A stretch of 64,000 nt of DNA from Leptolyngbya sp. BL0902. Lineage in GTDB: Bacteria; Cyanobacteriota; Cyanobacteriia; Phormidesmidales; Phormidesmidaceae. The position numbers and the translations under genes are program-made. Shown here piece by piece: positions 1-8,209 of this stretch. The stretch covers positions 3,935,906 through 3,999,905 of the forward strand of contig NZ_CP046155.1 of the NCBI RefSeq assembly GCF_016403105.1, written 5' to 3'. The notes under the pieces were generated by a model. It worked only from the letters and a program-made list of their open reading frames with translations, had not been told where the DNA came from and made no database searches. The stretch's first letter is position 1. The number at the start of each line of letters is the position of its first letter.

Positions 1-2
1 TC

Positions 3-590
3 GCAGATTTCAACAACGATGGCAACATCGATGTGCTGTGGCGTAATACCGACGGCAGGAATTCAATCTGGACGCTCAACAACGGCACTCGGATCCAGGG
101 GCTGACACTGCCCTCCCAACCCGTTGGCTTTGAGGTCGCAGGGCTCACGGATGTGAACCAAGATGGTTTTGACGACATTATTTGGCGCAATGCAAGCACC
201 GGACAAAACCTGGCGTGGATCATGGATGGTACGACCTTTAGTGGACGCACCATCACCCTGCCCAGCGCGTCCAGTCAATGGAGTCTAGTGGGTATCGCTG
301 ACTTTAACAACGACAAAATTGAGGACTTCGTGTGGCGGACAACGACCGGACGCACCTCGATTTGGGAAATGGGGGCCAATGGTACGCGAATCAGGGGCAC
401 AGGCTTGCCAGATCTCGATCCAGGTTATCAACTGCGGGGTGCGACCGACCTCAACAGTGATAGCCAACCCGATCTGCTCTGGCGCAATTCCACCACAGGC
501 GACACCCTGGCTTGGATCATGAACGGCACAGCGGTTGCTGGAACCATCAACTACCCGACCCTATCCAGCGATTGGCAAGTGTTCGTGTAG
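3..590 (+). CDS. FG-GAP/VCBS repeat protein, C-terminal part (5' end outside window)
   Basis: The reading frame is open to the left edge, so this is the C-terminal part of a longer protein. It consists of four repeats of about 45-50 residues, each with a calcium-loop-like motif (DFNNDGNID, DVNQDGFDD, DFNNDKIED, DLNSDSQPD) followed by a W-R-N/T-x-x-x-G signature and a strand-rich stretch. This is the FG-GAP/VCBS beta-propeller blade pattern of secreted or surface proteins in cyanobacteria; the Asp/Asn loops normally bind calcium. The protein ends right after a repeat (DWQVFV), and a strong terminator follows 35 bases later. The function of the whole protein (adhesin, or an enzyme carrying a propeller) cannot be told, because its N-terminal domains are missing. 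Confidence 0.85.
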   Translation, partial: ADFNNDGNIDVLWRNTDGRNSIWTLNNGTRIQGLTLPSQPVGFEVAGLTDVNQDGFDDIIWRNASTGQNLAWIMDGTTFSGRTITLPSASSQWSLVGIADFNNDKIEDFVWRTTTGRTSIWEMGANGTRIRGTGLPDLDPGYQLRGATDLNSDSQPDLLWRNSTTGDTLAWIMNGTAVAGTINYPTLSSDWQVFV

Positions 591-624
591 AGAATTGAGT
601 TGCGCGTCATAACTTGAATGTGCA

Positions 625-650
625 GGGGGCAGGTCGCTGTCCCCTTTTTT
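625..650 (+). terminator. Rho-independent terminator after the FG-GAP gene
   Basis: A 7-bp stem, GGGGGCA (625-631) with TGTCCCC (638-644), including one G-T pair, has a 6-base loop and is followed directly by six T (645-650). It lies 35 bases after the stop codon of the FG-GAP gene, in the right orientation. Confidence 0.8.
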
Positions 651-816
651 CTTGTTTATGGACAGACGGGGACAAGGTCGCAGTCTTGCCATTGCCAAAA
701 GCTGTCACGGTAGCCATTGCGTAGGGGCCATGGATGGAGGGCAAAGTAAGCCGCCATACCCACAGGGTGATCTGGGCAGATGTCTAGGCCAGGAACTTGC
801 GGAGGGGCTGGCTGGA

Positions 817-1587
817 CTAGAGACGGCGCAGCAGGTAAACGCTATAGCCGTAGGCATCGCTATGACGCTCAAACAGGTCGATTTCTGCCTCGGTGTCTTG
901 AATCACGGCCTGCATCACGGGGTCAGGGGAATTGCCCAACAATTGCATTTTGGCCTTGAGGGGAGGGTAGTAGTTTTGCCACCAAGCCTCAGCGGGAAGA
1001 CGCTCTACGCCCAACACCTCAAACCCTTGAGAAAGGGCCGTTTGGATGTTGTCGGCCTCGCTGGCCATGGCGGGATAGGCCTGTTGCCAGTAGGCTTCGG
1101 CTGGGGCGGGAATGTCCTCGGTAAACCAGCTCAGTTCTGAAATAACCGCCAGACCACCGGGCTTTAACAAAGGCTTCCAAGCCGCCAAGGCTCCGGCAAA
1201 GGTGAGGTTATAGGCGGCCCCTTCCGACCACAGCAGATCCAGTTCTCCGGGGAGCCAGTCTAACGCGCCAAAGTCGGCCTCAATCCACTGAATCTGATTT
1301 TGTAGCCCCCGTTGTTCCGCCCGCTGAGCCGCTTCGATTAAGAAGTCGGAGGCAAAATCCACCGCCCGCACGGTTGTTTTAAACCAGTCGGCTAACAGGA
1401 CGGCGCTGGCCCCGGTACCGCAGCCCAGATCGGCAATGGTGGGCTGCGGCGGCAAGGGGGGCAACTGGGCGAGAATCCGCCGCGACACTGCTTCATCCCC
1501 TGGCCCCTGGCGGTCTAGGCCACGGTGCAGTTCAATCAGCGCGGCAATGACTGGGTCAAGGTGGGGGGCTGGCTGGGGTTCCGTCAT
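817..1587 (-). CDS. Class I SAM-dependent methyltransferase
   Basis: A 256-residue protein with a Rossmann methyltransferase core. Motif I is IADLGCGTGASA near residue 52, where the glycine-rich loop binds S-adenosylmethionine. The acidic end of strand 2 is in VRAVDFAS, and motif post-I/IV regions follow (WIEADFGALDW, LDLLWSEGAAYNL). The family (UbiE/Methyltransf_25-like) methylates small molecules; nothing here fixes the substrate. It is probably a soluble cytoplasmic enzyme. It is transcribed leftward, and the next gene upstream on the same strand is the lipoprotein gene, whose stop lies about 85 bases away. No sign of truncation. Confidence 0.85.
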   Translation of the reverse strand: MTEPQPAPHLDPVIAALIELHRGLDRQGPGDEAVSRRILAQLPPLPPQPTIADLGCGTGASAVLLADWFKTTVRAVDFASDFLIEAAQRAEQRGLQNQIQWIEADFGALDWLPGELDLLWSEGAAYNLTFAGALAAWKPLLKPGGLAVISELSWFTEDIPAPAEAYWQQAYPAMASEADNIQTALSQGFEVLGVERLPAEAWWQNYYPPLKAKMQLLGNSPDPVMQAVIQDTEAEIDLFERHSDAYGYSVYLLRRL

Positions 1588-1672
1588 GGTCTCTTAGTTC
1601 CTAGGGGCAGTTCACCCGTCAACGTACACAGGCCAGTTCACTCAGCCAGTCGCCAAGGTCAATTCGCCAAGG

Positions 1673-2218
1673 TTAATTCACAAAGTAGGTGCCATACATC
1701 ATGTACTCATCCCGCTGGGCCTGGGCTTCATCTTCATAGAAGGCGACTTCTACGGTGGTGACGGTGCCCGATGCGTCGGTGTTGGGGATCAGCTTCACGA
1801 AGGGATGGTTGGTGTCGTAGAACTGGGGGTTGGCCTCTAGTTTCAGCAAAAAGCCGCCCTCGGTGCTAATCAGCGTGTAGGGGCTGGTTTGGCCGCTGCC
1901 CCAGGTGATGTCGCCGCTGGTGATGGTCATGGGGCCAAAGGCGAGGAGGACGTTGCTCATGGGCTCCCACTGTTTGACGAGGGCATCGGGGAGCGGGTCG
2001 CGCTGGACAGGGGACGTGGTGCTGGGAGCCTGGGGAACAGGATTGTCTGGGCTGGGGGCTGGCGTTGGGGGTGGTTCAACCGGGGGAGCAGGCTCGGTGG
2101 GGGGGGGTGACGTGGGGGGGGGTGACGTGGCTTGTTCGGGCAAAGGGGCAGTACGGCAACTGGCCACCATTAGGCCCAGCAGCAGGCTCAACCCAACGCG
2201 CCGCCACCTTAGTCCCAT
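1673..2218 (-). CDS. Proline-rich lipoprotein of unknown function
   Basis: The reading frame is open from 2284, but the methionine at 2218 directly precedes a basic n-region (MGLRWRR), a hydrophobic core and a lipobox ending VASC, so I prefer this start (181 residues). After the modified cysteine comes a proline/threonine-rich linker of about 55 residues. A compact C-terminal domain follows, holding 'WEPMSNVLLAFGPM', 'GDITWGSGQTSPYTLIS' and a Tyr-rich end 'DEYMMYGTYFVN'. The linker suggests a small globular domain held away from the membrane. I do not recognise the family. The promoter region is shared with the metal-transport operon starting at 2571 on the other strand. Confidence 0.7.
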   Translation of the reverse strand: MGLRWRRVGLSLLLGLMVASCRTAPLPEQATSPPPTSPPPTEPAPPVEPPPTPAPSPDNPVPQAPSTTSPVQRDPLPDALVKQWEPMSNVLLAFGPMTITSGDITWGSGQTSPYTLISTEGGFLLKLEANPQFYDTNHPFVKLIPNTDASGTVTTVEVAFYEDEAQAQRDEYMMYGTYFVN

Positions 2219-2570
2219 CGATCTAGCGGTGCGGCCACCCTCGGCGGCAATTTTGGCAATGGTGAGTACGGGTTGAATAGACATACCTAGCCCTTCTTCG
2301 AGAACCCCTGATCGGAGCCATGCGCCGACATCGGCAAAACGCCGAGAGTATAGCGTTAATGCTTCCTATTATGACCATTGGATTTTGGAACAATGACGGC
2401 CAAGCCTGATTCTGGCTGGGCTTGACTGCTCAAAAGCCCCCTCAGTGCCCCCCCAGGGCATTGAAGTTTTAGGACGGGCAGGGTTAAGTAGACAGGAGAT
2501 TGCAGGCCCACCGTTAACCTATCTTCACCTTCGGTTGGTGGCCCTGTCCGACGTATTCAACGGATATTCC

Positions 2571-3434
2571 ATGCCCCATTTTCTAAAACTGGCCGCTAGT
2601 GGCGTTGCCCTCGCCACGCTGGTGGCCCTCCAAGCCTGCGGTGGCGCTTCTACCACAACGGAAGAGCCCAGCGCTGCGCCCCAAGCCGCTGGCGATGCTG
2701 CCGAAACAGGTACTCTGGCCATTCGCGCCAATGGGGAAGACTTTGTGCGTCAGGGTTTCACCAGTCGCGATGGCTGGAAAATTACCTTTGACCATGTGTA
2801 TGTTTCCCTATCCGACATCACCGCCTCTCAAACCGATCCGCCCTTTAACCCAGAGGCCGGGGAAGAACTCCAGGCTAAGGCCCAAGTGGTGGTAGACAGC
2901 CCGAAGGTGGTGGATTTGGCCGAGGGCGACGACAGCGCTGATCCCGTGTTAGTCACCGAATTGGAGGCTCCGGCGGGACGGTTCAACGCCCTGGCCTGGA
3001 CGATGGTTCCGGCGGCGGATGGCCCTTCGGCGGGCTATTCCCTCTGGCTGCAAGGCACGGCCACGAAGGACGGCCAAACCCTGCCCTTTACTCTGAGACT
3101 TTCTGAAGCCTTGGCCTTTACCTGCGGCGATTTCGTCGGCGACGAGCGCAAGGGCATCCTAGAAGCCAACGGCACGGCGGATCTAGAGGCCACCTTCCAC
3201 TTCGACCACCTGTTTGGCGATGGCGATGCCCCCGCCGATGACGACATCAATACCGGAGCCCTAGGGTTTGATCCCCTGGCAGCCCTGGCCGAAAATGGCG
3301 AAGTCAACCTCGATAGCGCCGCCCTCGAAGCGGGTCTTTCGGCGGAAGACTACGCAACCTTCCTCAACATTCTGCCCAGCCTGGGCCATGTGGGCGAAGG
3401 CCATTGTGAAGAAATTCAGTTAACGGCCTCATGA
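2571..3434 (+). CDS. Metal-uptake-associated lipoprotein (NikK-like accessory)
   Basis: The frame opens at 2445, but the start at 2571 gives a lipoprotein signal (MPHFLKLA..., hydrophobic core, lipobox LQAC), which fixes the start and gives 287 residues. The mature part has a beta-rich domain with 'GWKITFDHVYVSLSDI', resembling DUF4382-type domains. It also has His/Asp-rich patches that could bind metal: FHFDHLFGDGD followed by an acidic run, and GHVGEGHCEE near the C-terminus. It is the first gene of an operon whose members overlap; its stop overlaps the next start as ATGA. By position and export signal it fits the extracytoplasmic accessory component described for ECF-type nickel transporters. 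Direct metal binding is inference. Confidence 0.7.
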   Translation: MPHFLKLAASGVALATLVALQACGGASTTTEEPSAAPQAAGDAAETGTLAIRANGEDFVRQGFTSRDGWKITFDHVYVSLSDITASQTDPPFNPEAGEELQAKAQVVVDSPKVVDLAEGDDSADPVLVTELEAPAGRFNALAWTMVPAADGPSAGYSLWLQGTATKDGQTLPFTLRLSEALAFTCGDFVGDERKGILEANGTADLEATFHFDHLFGDGDAPADDDINTGALGFDPLAALAENGEVNLDSAALEAGLSAEDYATFLNILPSLGHVGEGHCEEIQLTAS

Positions 3435-3973
3435 AATATTCCCTGGCTTTACTGTTAGCAGGATGGAGCGGCTTGGTTGCAGCCGTCCCGGTCTTTGCCC
3501 ACGGAGCCAAAATTGAGTACCAACCCATCAACGGCATCGAAGTTCAAGCCCGCTATGATTCGGGGGAACCGATGAGGGCCGCACAGGTGAATGTCTACGC
3601 CCCCGACAACCCCAGCGAACCCTGGCAAACGGGCGTCACAGACGACGACGGGCGCTTCGTCTTCTCCCCCGACCCTAGCCGACCCGGTAACTGGGAGGTG
3701 ATGGTGCGCCAAGCGGGCCACGGGGATGTGGTGGCGATTCCGGTGGGGGAAGCCCCGGCAGCGGCGAATGCCTCGACGACGGGGGACTCGGCGGCATCAG
3801 GTTCCAGTGCCACCGATGGCACCACTGAGGTCGCTGACAACGCGAATCGTCCCGCTGTGTTGGCGAATGCCGGATCACCCCGTGCCGCCGGAGTGCCCCT
3901 GTGGGTGAGCATGGCGGCGATGGTGTGGGGCTTCGTGGGCACCGCCCTATTTTTTGCGAGGGGTAAGCGCTAG
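3431..3973 (+). CDS. NikL-like accessory membrane protein of the ECF metal transporter
   Basis: A 180-residue protein with an N-terminal signal peptide (hydrophobic to about residue 23, probable cleavage after VFA) that would leave a mature N-terminus beginning with His-Gly (AHGAKIEY). A transthyretin/carboxypeptidase-regulatory-like domain follows (DSGEPMRAAQVNVYAPDN ... TDDDGRFVFSPD). Then come a Ser/Thr/Ala-rich linker and one C-terminal membrane segment (about 155-175) ending in RGKR. This is the architecture of the NikL component of NikKLMQO-type transporters. It overlaps the upstream lipoprotein gene by four bases and the downstream nikM/cbiM by one base (TAGTG). The exposed N-terminal histidine is a possible metal ligand (inference). 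Confidence 0.75.
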   Translation: MKYSLALLLAGWSGLVAAVPVFAHGAKIEYQPINGIEVQARYDSGEPMRAAQVNVYAPDNPSEPWQTGVTDDDGRFVFSPDPSRPGNWEVMVRQAGHGDVVAIPVGEAPAAANASTTGDSAASGSSATDGTTEVADNANRPAVLANAGSPRAAGVPLWVSMAAMVWGFVGTALFFARGKR

Positions 3974-4617
3974 TGCACATTCCCGACGGTATTGTTTCGG
4001 CCCAGGTGTGCGCCGCTGGCTATGCCCTCACGGGGCTGGCGACCTGGTATTCCCTGCGCCAAATCAACCGCAAGCCTGACCCCAGTGCGGAAATCCCCAA
4101 GGCATCGTTGCTGACAGCGGCGTTTTTTGTGGCCTCGTCCATCTATATCCCCGTGCCGCCCACCAGTGTGCATTTGATTTTGAACGGCCTGCTAGGGGTG
4201 GTGCTGGGCTACTTTGCCTTTCCGGCCATTTTGATTGGCCTGTTTTTTCAAGCGTTGGTGATCGGCCACGGCGGGTTAACCACGCTGGGGGTGAATGCCG
4301 CGATGATGGGCATTCCGGCGTTGCTGGCCTACCACATTTTCCAGGGGCGACAATCCATCGGCAAGGTGCTGCCGGAGCCTGCCCGAACCGGGGTGTTTGC
4401 CTTTTTGGGCGGTGCCCTGGGCTTGGGCATCGCGGCGCTGATTTTTCTGGCCCTGGTAATTCTCAACATTCCCGCCGATGTGGATGCTAATGCCGAGCGG
4501 GCCGCGATTCTCACCCTGTCCATCGCCCACATTCCGTTGATGATGGTGGAAGGAACCTTCACCGCCATGCTGGTGCTGTTTTTGCAGCGGGTCAAGCCCG
4601 AATTGCTGGAGGGCTAG
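3973..4617 (+). CDS. cbiM: ECF transporter substrate-binding membrane protein NikM/CbiM
   Basis: A 214-residue S-component of an energy-coupling-factor metal transporter, with about six hydrophobic segments. It starts with the hallmark N-terminus MHIPDG. The residues that coordinate Ni(II) in structurally studied NikM/CbiM proteins, the N-terminal Met, His2 and a histidine near position 67, are all present (His67 in VHLILNG); a further conserved His lies in VIGHGGLT. The start is GTG at 3973, overlapping the previous stop, and no other start would keep His2. Database names for this family default to CbiM (cobalt), but the neighbouring NikK/NikL-like genes and absence of cbiN or cobalamin-synthesis genes favour nickel. 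Confidence 0.92.
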   Translation: MHIPDGIVSAQVCAAGYALTGLATWYSLRQINRKPDPSAEIPKASLLTAAFFVASSIYIPVPPTSVHLILNGLLGVVLGYFAFPAILIGLFFQALVIGHGGLTTLGVNAAMMGIPALLAYHIFQGRQSIGKVLPEPARTGVFAFLGGALGLGIAALIFLALVILNIPADVDANAERAAILTLSIAHIPLMMVEGTFTAMLVLFLQRVKPELLEG

Positions 4618-4619
4618 GC

Positions 4620-5417
4620 ATGGGAGCGTTGCGGTCTGAAACCTACATCCACCGCGAGTCGGTGATTCATCGCTGGGCACCCCGGCTGAAGCTGGTGAGC
4701 TTGCTGGCGCTGATGTTTGCCTTTGCCACGGTGCGTCAGTTGGTGCTGGTGCCCTGGATGCTGGCCTTGGCCCTATTGCTCTATGCCCTGTCGGAACTGC
4801 CCTTTTCCTTTTTGCGCCAACGGTTGAGCTATCCCGGCCTATTTATTTTGGCGGTAGTGGTGCTGTTACCGCTGACGGTGGGCGAAACGGTGCTGGCCCA
4901 TTGGGGGTGGTTCACCCTGCGCCAGGAAGGTTTACAGGCCACGGGGCTAATTTTGGGCCGTTTTCTGTCGATTTTAACCCTCGGCTTCATTTTGCTGGGC
5001 ACCACGCCGTTTTTGACGATTTTGAACACCATGCGCCGCCTGGGCCTGCCCGTCATTTTGGCGGATATGACCCTCCTCGCCTACCGCTACCTCTACGAAA
5101 TTGCCGACACCCTAGCGACCATGCAGCAGGCCATGCGGCTGCGGGGCTTTGGCCAAACTCGGCAGCGCTGGTTTCGCATCAATGGACAGGCCATGCAACA
5201 GCGGGCCATGCTGGCGGGTAATTTGCTGATTCGCAGCTACGAACAGTCGGAACGAGTTTACAAGGCTATGCGGCTGCGGGGCTATGGCTACGGCGTGGCC
5301 TCAACGGTTAGCACCGGGACAGCCACCCCAGCCCCCGGCCTGAGCTGGCTGCTGACGGGGGCCGTCCTGCTGGCGGCGGCGGGGATTGTGATTGCAGAAG
5401 GACTGTTGCGCCGATGA
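4620..5417 (+). CDS. cbiQ: ECF transporter transmembrane T-component NikQ/CbiQ
   Basis: A 265-residue membrane protein of the CbiQ/EcfT family with four to six hydrophobic spans. It also has two conserved coupling motifs of the type A-R-G, seen here as AMRLRGFGQ (near residue 177) and AMRLRGYGY (near 217), which contact the ATPases. It couples ATP hydrolysis by the downstream ATPase to the NikM/CbiM S-component. It starts two bases after the cbiM stop, and its TGA stop overlaps the ATG of the next gene, which suggests translational coupling. A final C-terminal hydrophobic segment (about 240-260) is present. Confidence 0.9.
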   Translation: MGALRSETYIHRESVIHRWAPRLKLVSLLALMFAFATVRQLVLVPWMLALALLLYALSELPFSFLRQRLSYPGLFILAVVVLLPLTVGETVLAHWGWFTLRQEGLQATGLILGRFLSILTLGFILLGTTPFLTILNTMRRLGLPVILADMTLLAYRYLYEIADTLATMQQAMRLRGFGQTRQRWFRINGQAMQQRAMLAGNLLIRSYEQSERVYKAMRLRGYGYGVASTVSTGTATPAPGLSWLLTGAVLLAAAGIVIAEGLLRR

Positions 5418-6205
5418 TGGATTCCGTTTCCACCAGCCTCAACTCCATGACCACTCCCGGACAGCGGCCCGTGGCCATCGCCGCCCAATCCCTCTCCTTT
5501 TCCTACCCTGACCAGCCCGGTGTGCTGTGCGGCCTTGATTTGGCGGTACACGAAGGGGAACGGCTGGGCATTATTGGCCACAACGGCTGCGGCAAAACCA
5601 CCCTATTCATGCTGCTTTGCGGCGTCCTCACCCCCAGCACCGGGGAGATTGCCCTGTTTGGCGAACCCCTCAAGCCGGGACAATTTCGGCCAGAGGTGGG
5701 GCTGTTGTTCCAAGACCCCGACGACCAACTCTTTTCCGCCTCCGTGCGCGACGATATTGCCTTTGGCCCCCAAAACATGGGCTTAGATCCGGCTGAAGTC
5801 GAAGCCCGTGTCGCCCAGGCCGCCGAAATGACGGGCATCACCCCCCTGCTGCCCCGCCTGCCCCACCACCTCTCTGGCGGCGAAAAGCAAATGGTCGCCA
5901 TTGCCGGACTGCTGGCCATGACCCCCAAAATTCTCCTCTGCGACGAACCCACCGCCAGCCTCGACCTCCGCACCCGTCGCCGCCTGATCCGCTTCCTCAA
6001 AAACTCCACCGAAACCCTGCTGATCTCCTCCCACGATTTGGAGTTTGTCCTAGAAGTTTGTGATCGCGTCCTGCTGATCGACGAAGGCCGCATCATCGCC
6101 GACGGCTGCCCCAGGGTGGTGATGGGCGATCAAGCCCTGATGGAAAAACATGGGTTGGAAAAACCTCATTCGCTGATTCCGCACCAAGATGCCCACCACG
6201 GCTAG
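5414..6205 (+). CDS. cbiO: ECF transporter ATP-binding protein NikO/CbiO
   Basis: A 263-residue ABC ATPase that energises the metal transporter. All nucleotide-binding elements are visible: Walker A GHNGCGKTT, Q-loop in LLFQDPDDQLF, signature LSGGEKQ, Walker B ILLCDEPTASLD and the H-loop in LISSHDLEFV. The Q-loop sequence QDPDDQLF is typical of ECF/CbiO ATPases. The start at 5414 overlaps the cbiQ stop (ATGA). It is the last gene of the operon; its end overlaps by four bases the 3' end of the convergent GAP-family gene. One ATPase gene only, so the ATPase is expected to act as a homodimer. Confidence 0.93.
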   Translation: MMDSVSTSLNSMTTPGQRPVAIAAQSLSFSYPDQPGVLCGLDLAVHEGERLGIIGHNGCGKTTLFMLLCGVLTPSTGEIALFGEPLKPGQFRPEVGLLFQDPDDQLFSASVRDDIAFGPQNMGLDPAEVEARVAQAAEMTGITPLLPRLPHHLSGGEKQMVAIAGLLAMTPKILLCDEPTASLDLRTRRRLIRFLKNSTETLLISSHDLEFVLEVCDRVLLIDEGRIIADGCPRVVMGDQALMEKHGLEKPHSLIPHQDAHHG

Positions 6206-6906
6206 GCTCCCATTGCCCAGAGGCTGCTCCAGCCCTTCCAGAAAAAGACGGTGCCAAATAGGAGCGAAACCACGAGGCCAATTATTCGCTGGTTCTTGGT
6301 CAGCCACTCGTTCGCCATTCGCAGGAAACCACTGGCAGGGCCAGGAACGGCGGCATAGAACAGCAGGGGCAAAATCAAAAGCGACTGCGCCCCCAGGATG
6401 TACACCAGATATGCCTGAAGGGCGGCGGCACGGTCTAAATTGGCCTCGCGAATGATCCCCAGGGCGGCGAGGGTAAACACCCACAACTTGGGGGCGATAG
6501 TGGTGAGCATTAGGCCCATGCCCAGCAACTTGAGGGGTTTGGCCTGGTCAATCTGTTGAAACAACTTGGGGGGCGGCGCATCGGGGTCGGGGGCATGGAT
6601 GAGAGACTTGCAGGCCGAAATCAGCAGCATCAACCCCAGGGCCATCAGCAATAGTGCCATCACCAGCTGGGGCGCGTTGGATTCTGAAAATACCTCAGCC
6701 TGCCCCAAGACCATGCCAAACAGCCAGCCCTGAAACAGCCGCACCAGGGTAATGCCCAGCACAAAGGCGATGGCCTTCCCCAAGCCGCGCCGACTCTGCA
6801 AAATCAACAACACAATAACGAGCCACAGGGGAGCCAACGCCGCCCCCAGCATCAACGGCAGCAGGTCAAGGAATAGAGTTGTCGGCAACATCAATGGCAC
6901 CAGCAA
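6202..6906 (-). CDS. GAP family (Sap-type) polytopic membrane protein
   Basis: A 234-residue protein with six predicted membrane spans: about 10-33, 42-65, 80-102, 127-152, 165-185 and 205-228. The pattern of short polar loops, with a Pro/Asp-rich cytoplasmic loop between spans 3 and 4 (HAPDPDAPPPK), matches the GAP/Sap family. Its named member in mycobacteria supports export of a glycolipid; the cyanobacterial members have no assigned substrate. A second possible start lies five codons downstream. It converges with cbiO and shares its last four bases with it, but is not part of that operon. Confidence 0.75.
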   Translation of the reverse strand: MLVPLMLPTTLFLDLLPLMLGAALAPLWLVIVLLILQSRRGLGKAIAFVLGITLVRLFQGWLFGMVLGQAEVFSESNAPQLVMALLLMALGLMLLISACKSLIHAPDPDAPPPKLFQQIDQAKPLKLLGMGLMLTTIAPKLWVFTLAALGIIREANLDRAAALQAYLVYILGAQSLLILPLLFYAAVPGPASGFLRMANEWLTKNQRIIGLVVSLLFGTVFFWKGWSSLWAMGA

Positions 6907-7074
6907 TCAGCATCAACAGGGGTGAGTGGGCAGACCCTCGGCCTCGCTAGCCTCTCACCTCGCTAGCATCTACGGTTATCTACCCACGGGTTGAGTATGA
7001 TAAAACCATGTCATCAATGGTGACATTTCTTTACAACCTTCCCCCTTGCCCTTCTCCCCAGATTTCCCCCCATT

Positions 7075-7974
7075 ATGGTTGCAGAACTGACGATTGCCGC
7101 CCTCGAAACCCGCACCTGGCGCTGGCAAGATCACCGCATTACCTACACCGTGCAGGGGCATGGTCAGCCCTTGGTGCTCATTCACGGGTTTGGGGCGTCC
7201 TTGGGCCACTGGCGCAAAAATATTCCTGTGCTGGCGGAGGCTGGATACCAGGTCTATGCCCTGGATTTGCTAGGATTTGGGGCGTCGGATCAGCCTGTGT
7301 TGGACTACAGCTTGGATCTGTGGCAAGCTCTGTTGTACGACTTTTGGGCCGAATTTATTCAAACCCCAGCAATCTACGTCGGCAACTCCATCGGCGGATT
7401 GCTGACCCTGATGATGCTGGCCAACCACCCCGAAACTGCCCAGGCCGGGGCCGTTCTGAACTGTGCGGGCGGGCTGAATCACCGTCCCGAAGAAATGTAC
7501 CCGCCCCTCAGTTGGGTGATGGAAGCCTTTACCTGGCTGGTGAGTTCTGACACCGTGGGGCCAGTGGTGTTTAACCAGGTGCGCCGCAAGGGGCGGATTC
7601 GTAGTTCCCTAAAGCAGGTCTACCGCAACCGCGCCGCCATCACCGACGAACTGGTGGAGATGATCTACGCCCCCGCCTGTCAGCCCAACGCCCAAAAGGT
7701 GTTTGCCTCCATCGTCACCGCGCCCCCAGGGCCAAAACCCAGCGACCTGCTGCCTGCCATCGCCCAACCCCTCCTCGTCCTCTGGGGCGAAAATGACCCC
7801 TGGACGCCCATCCAAGGGGCCAAGCTCTATCGTCAACGGGCCGATGACCCCACCCAAGCCGTTACCTTCCACAGCATCCCCAACACCGGACACTGCCCCC
7901 ACGACGAACGGCCCGACGTGGTGAACCCCCTGCTGATTGACTGGCTGGGAACCCTAGATTCCGCCATCCGTTAA
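7075..7974 (+). CDS. Alpha/beta-fold hydrolase (plant/cyanobacterial chlorophyll-dephytylase-like group)
   Basis: A 299-residue serine hydrolase. The oxyanion-hole motif is LIHGFGAS (residues 35-42), the nucleophile elbow is VGNSIGG with Ser105, the acid is likely the Asp in LWGENDPWTP, and the base is the His in TGHCPHDE. The segment DLLGFGASDQP after strand 4 and GNSIGG instead of GHSMGG are typical of the cyanobacterial/plastid branch that includes pheophytinase- and dephytylase-like enzymes. Membership in that branch is by resemblance; the substrate is not proven. No signal peptide; stands alone between divergent and downstream genes. Confidence 0.85.
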   Translation: MVAELTIAALETRTWRWQDHRITYTVQGHGQPLVLIHGFGASLGHWRKNIPVLAEAGYQVYALDLLGFGASDQPVLDYSLDLWQALLYDFWAEFIQTPAIYVGNSIGGLLTLMMLANHPETAQAGAVLNCAGGLNHRPEEMYPPLSWVMEAFTWLVSSDTVGPVVFNQVRRKGRIRSSLKQVYRNRAAITDELVEMIYAPACQPNAQKVFASIVTAPPGPKPSDLLPAIAQPLLVLWGENDPWTPIQGAKLYRQRADDPTQAVTFHSIPNTGHCPHDERPDVVNPLLIDWLGTLDSAIR

Positions 7975-8129
7975 GCATCCTGACCCATCGCTGCCCAAAG
8001 GCCACTATGGACAGCCTTGTTCGACTGTATACAATGGACGGTATGCAAAATGAAATCCGGTTAGGATCAGAGAATTTCCAACGACTACAAACCCTCTCGA
8101 TGGCGGCGACTTAGCCATCACCCCCAGCC

Positions 8130-8152
8130 TCTCTCCCAGGGGGAGAGGGGAG
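8130..8152. repeat. Single-hairpin relative of the CCCTCTCCC repeat
   Basis: CCTCTCTCCC followed by GGGGAGAGGGG forms an imperfect hairpin, flanked by CCCCCAGC and GAGCCGG. It resembles one stem of the larger repeat at 40126-40221 and lies in the 5' region of the amidohydrolase gene. Confidence 0.6.
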
Positions 8153-8209
8153 CCGGAAATGCCCTCAACATCCTTCACTGTCCCTCTCCTACCCTTACCC
8201 CAAACCCCT

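Noticed and set aside
652-1140. A 162-codon plus-strand frame over the methyltransferase gene
   Set aside because: It overlaps the minus-strand methyltransferase, which has an intact SAM-binding motif; the plus frame shows no protein pattern.
2285-2570. A cobalamin or other metal riboswitch before the ECF operon
   Set aside because: I looked for the B12-box and the conserved core; neither is present. Only short inverted repeats were seen.
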